From assembly GCF_964340395.1 (NCBI RefSeq), contig NC_135558.1:15260500-15324499 (forward strand): DNA of 64,000 nucleotides, in the 5' to 3' direction. A model generated the notes under the pieces. That model ran no database searches. It worked only from the letters and a program-made list of their open reading frames with translations, and was not told where the DNA came from. Position numbers and translations under genes: made by a program. This document shows positions 63,115-64,000 of this stretch, piece after piece. Each line of letters starts with the position of its first letter. Positions within the stretch are counted from its first letter, which is position 1. The DNA is from Glandiceps talaboti. Lineage: Eukaryota > Hemichordata > Enteropneusta > Spengelidae.

Positions 63115-63128
63115 GAAGCTCCGATCAT
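59557..63128 (-). CDS. MS4A/CD20-like four-transmembrane protein (complete, 5 coding exons)
   Basis: Coding exons are 63128-62847, 62337-62281, 61454-61326, 60991-60866 and 59808-59557. They total 846 nt (281 residues plus stop), and all junctions are GT-AG at phase 0. The N-terminal tail has seven glutamines (6-12), then a Q/P-rich stretch and a cysteine cluster (47-54). Membrane segments lie at about 55-75, 85-107, 114-138 and 164-184, matching the four-pass layout of the CD20-like (MS4A/TMEM176) family. The GGGAIWCGLIFIVPGVLAI run across TM2 resembles the family's conserved TM2. The C-terminal cytosolic tail repeats LYVMLPPE at 234-241 and 259-266. Family members are surface or endomembrane proteins linked to receptor signalling and ion flux; the role here is unknown. 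The start is the first ATG after an in-frame TAA. Assignment is by topology and motif only, so another tetraspan family is possible. Confidence 0.82.
60605..60784. repeat. Compound (ACAG)n(ACAT)n(GCAG)n tetranucleotide tract
   Basis: Lies in intron 4 of the MS4A-like gene. Three neighbouring blocks (ACAG, ACAT, then GGCA/ACAG) suggest successive replication-slippage phases from one precursor. Confidence 0.95.
60866..60991 (-). CDS. MS4A-like coding exon 4 (residues 157-198)
   Basis: 126 nt, phase 0, with acceptor CTTTTCAG and donor CCA|GTAAGT. It encodes the end of the loop and TM4 (SLIVVAVAEGVIATLFLITS), followed by CRMLWCGQQSPN, the start of the cytosolic tail. Confidence 0.82.
61326..61454 (-). 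CDS. MS4A-like coding exon 3 (residues 114-156)
   Basis: 129 nt, phase 0, with acceptor GCATTAG and donor TTA|GTAAGT. It encodes TM3 (IVASIVFSVPIAVVSIGYLL) and the second extracellular loop, including DTDQENFKPTTYTL. Confidence 0.8.
61535..62262. repeat. (ACAGT)n pentanucleotide tract in the MS4A-like intron 2
   Basis: About 730 bp of ACAGT repeats with frequent ACAAT, GCAGT and ACATT variants, and a pure core around 61760-61813. It lies between exons 2 and 3. Overlapping 'open frames' on both strands of YSTVQ or VLYCT type are artefacts of the tract. Confidence 0.95.
62281..62337 (-). CDS. MS4A-like coding exon 2 (residues 95-113)
   Basis: 57 nt, phase 0, with acceptor TTCCTAG and donor TTG|GTAGGT. 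It encodes FIVPGVLAILTANYTRNVL, completing TM2. It is too short to stand out as an open frame and was found because it joins flanking exons in frame with a continuous hydrophobic segment. Confidence 0.78.
62847..63128 (-). CDS. MS4A-like coding exon 1 (residues 1-94)
   Basis: ATG, then a (CAA)n microsatellite encoding Q6-Q12, a Q/P-rich cytosolic tail, CCTYKCNC, TM1 (about 55-75) and the start of TM2 (GYGGGAIWCGLI). The donor is ATT|GTAAGT, phase 0. A further 19 nt upstream (to 63147) look like 5' UTR, ending at a good CTTTCAG acceptor. Confidence 0.85.
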
Positions 63129-63367
63129 CTTCTTGCATTAGGTTGTACTGAAAGGAAAGGGTGATTAGATGGTTTCTGACATATCCGTGTATAGTTAATG
63201 CCAAATCAAATGAATTTAAATTTTAATTTATTAAGTGTACAGCAGGCCCCCTATTAAAGCCCAACAAATTTACCAAATAATTATGTCAGAGAGGGCGTGA
63301 AATGTAGGATTAGTCAAAATGGTCTCCTAAGGGTAAAAAAATATGCAGCTCATAGAACCTGCCTTAC

Positions 63368-63480
63368 CTTTACTAATTATCGCGTACTTGATACTGAACA
63401 ATGCACTGAGTGGCGGATCGGTGTTGTACGTTTACTTTTCCCAAGCAATTGAAATGTTGGGAGCTTTCATTGTTATATAA
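63368..63480 (-). promoter_or_regulatory. Candidate TATA promoter and non-coding first exon of the MS4A-like gene
   Basis: The minus strand has TTATATAA at 63480-63473 and, about 105 nt later, a strong donor AAAG|GTAAGG at 63368/63367. A matching CTTTCAG acceptor lies at 63148. This predicts a non-coding exon from about 63445 to 63368, a 219-nt intron, then 19 nt of leader before the ATG. No ATG occurs in the predicted first exon. Confidence 0.42.
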
Positions 63481-64000
63481 ACACAAGGATTATCACCTAT
63501 GTACATTTATATGTACATTTCGAAAAAGAAGTACGACAAGACAATTTTGAAAAGTTTTTATTTCGGTTCACCAGACTGCGTTTACTCTAATCATAAAATG
63601 TTAACATTTAAAAAAAAAAATGATAACAACGAAAATTGTATCGTTTTGCGCACTGGGTCTTATGTACAAGGACTGGTACATCGTGTACATATTTCTGATT
63701 GTATGCAAATTAATATTAATTTCTTGGTTCTACCATAGAACTTCGGCGAATGTATAAATTTAGAAGGATATTTAGAACGCGCGAATTGTCGTAAATATCA
63801 GATATATCCTTGGTACAAAATTTTCACTCGGTCAGGGACGGTAGCATCTAAAATGGCTTGCAGTTGCTGAACTGTAATTAGAAATCCGGACATTTTTTAT
63901 GCAAAGCTCAACTCAAATGATGTTCTGAAGAACATATCTTTGAACGATGTGTTTTACATAACCACAATAAGTCCGCAGTCAAGTGAATTCGTTTGATTGT
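63481..64000. other. Upstream of the MS4A-like gene; nothing else recognised
   Basis: Distal promoter or intergenic DNA with no recognised coding exon. Confidence 0.45.

Noticed and set aside
62946-63164. Plus-strand frame with W/L repeats
   Set aside because: Antisense to MS4A-like coding exon 1.

Overview
The window is nuclear DNA from a eukaryote, most likely a marine invertebrate animal. Evidence for this is AT-rich sequence, genes cut by many GT-AG introns, abundant di-, tri-, tetra- and pentanucleotide microsatellites, several short inverted-repeat transposon-like elements, and one animal histone-demethylase/hydroxylase gene recognisable exon by exon. There are no bacterial operons. 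The phylum cannot be fixed from the sequence alone; a CD20/MS4A-like four-pass membrane gene fits a bilaterian.

Two protein-coding genes are supported, both on the minus strand. KDM8 (JMJD5) spans 27710-35269 with seven coding exons that join in frame to a complete 424-residue JmjC oxygenase. It has a candidate AATAAA at 27252-27257 and a tiny upstream ORF in its leader. An MS4A/CD20-like gene spans 59557-63128 with five coding exons, all joined at phase 0, giving 281 residues. It has four membrane segments, a polyglutamine N-terminus and a duplicated tyrosine motif in its C-terminal tail. A TATA-like box and a non-coding first exon lie just upstream. The two genes show no evident functional link.

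Region by region: 1-27 kb is intergenic or intronic, with microsatellites, two copies of one MITE-like family (4738-5038 and 24224-24567), two further inverted-repeat elements (19753-19986 and 26705-26934), palindromic minisatellites (6455-6700 and 25075-25450) and a roughly 195-bp tandem repeat. 27-35 kb is KDM8, whose introns carry an (AT)n tract, a tRNA-derived SINE-like element and a hairpin element. 35-44 kb is intergenic, with a possible spliced non-coding transcript and a 1.1-kb long inverted repeat at 39745-40888.

44.7-56.0 kb is the outstanding feature: an 11-kb satellite of roughly 420 copies of a 27-bp unit, organised into a tandem pair of about 3.8-kb higher-order repeats that are nearly identical over long stretches. 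56-59.3 kb holds (AT)n tracts flanking a perfect 59-bp-arm hairpin. 59.3-63.5 kb is the MS4A-like gene, with a 0.7-kb pentanucleotide (ACAGT)n tract in an intron.

Most long open frames in the window are low-complexity artefacts of microsatellites or of the 27-bp satellite. All family assignments rest on reading the translated exons and recalled family features; no database search was run.
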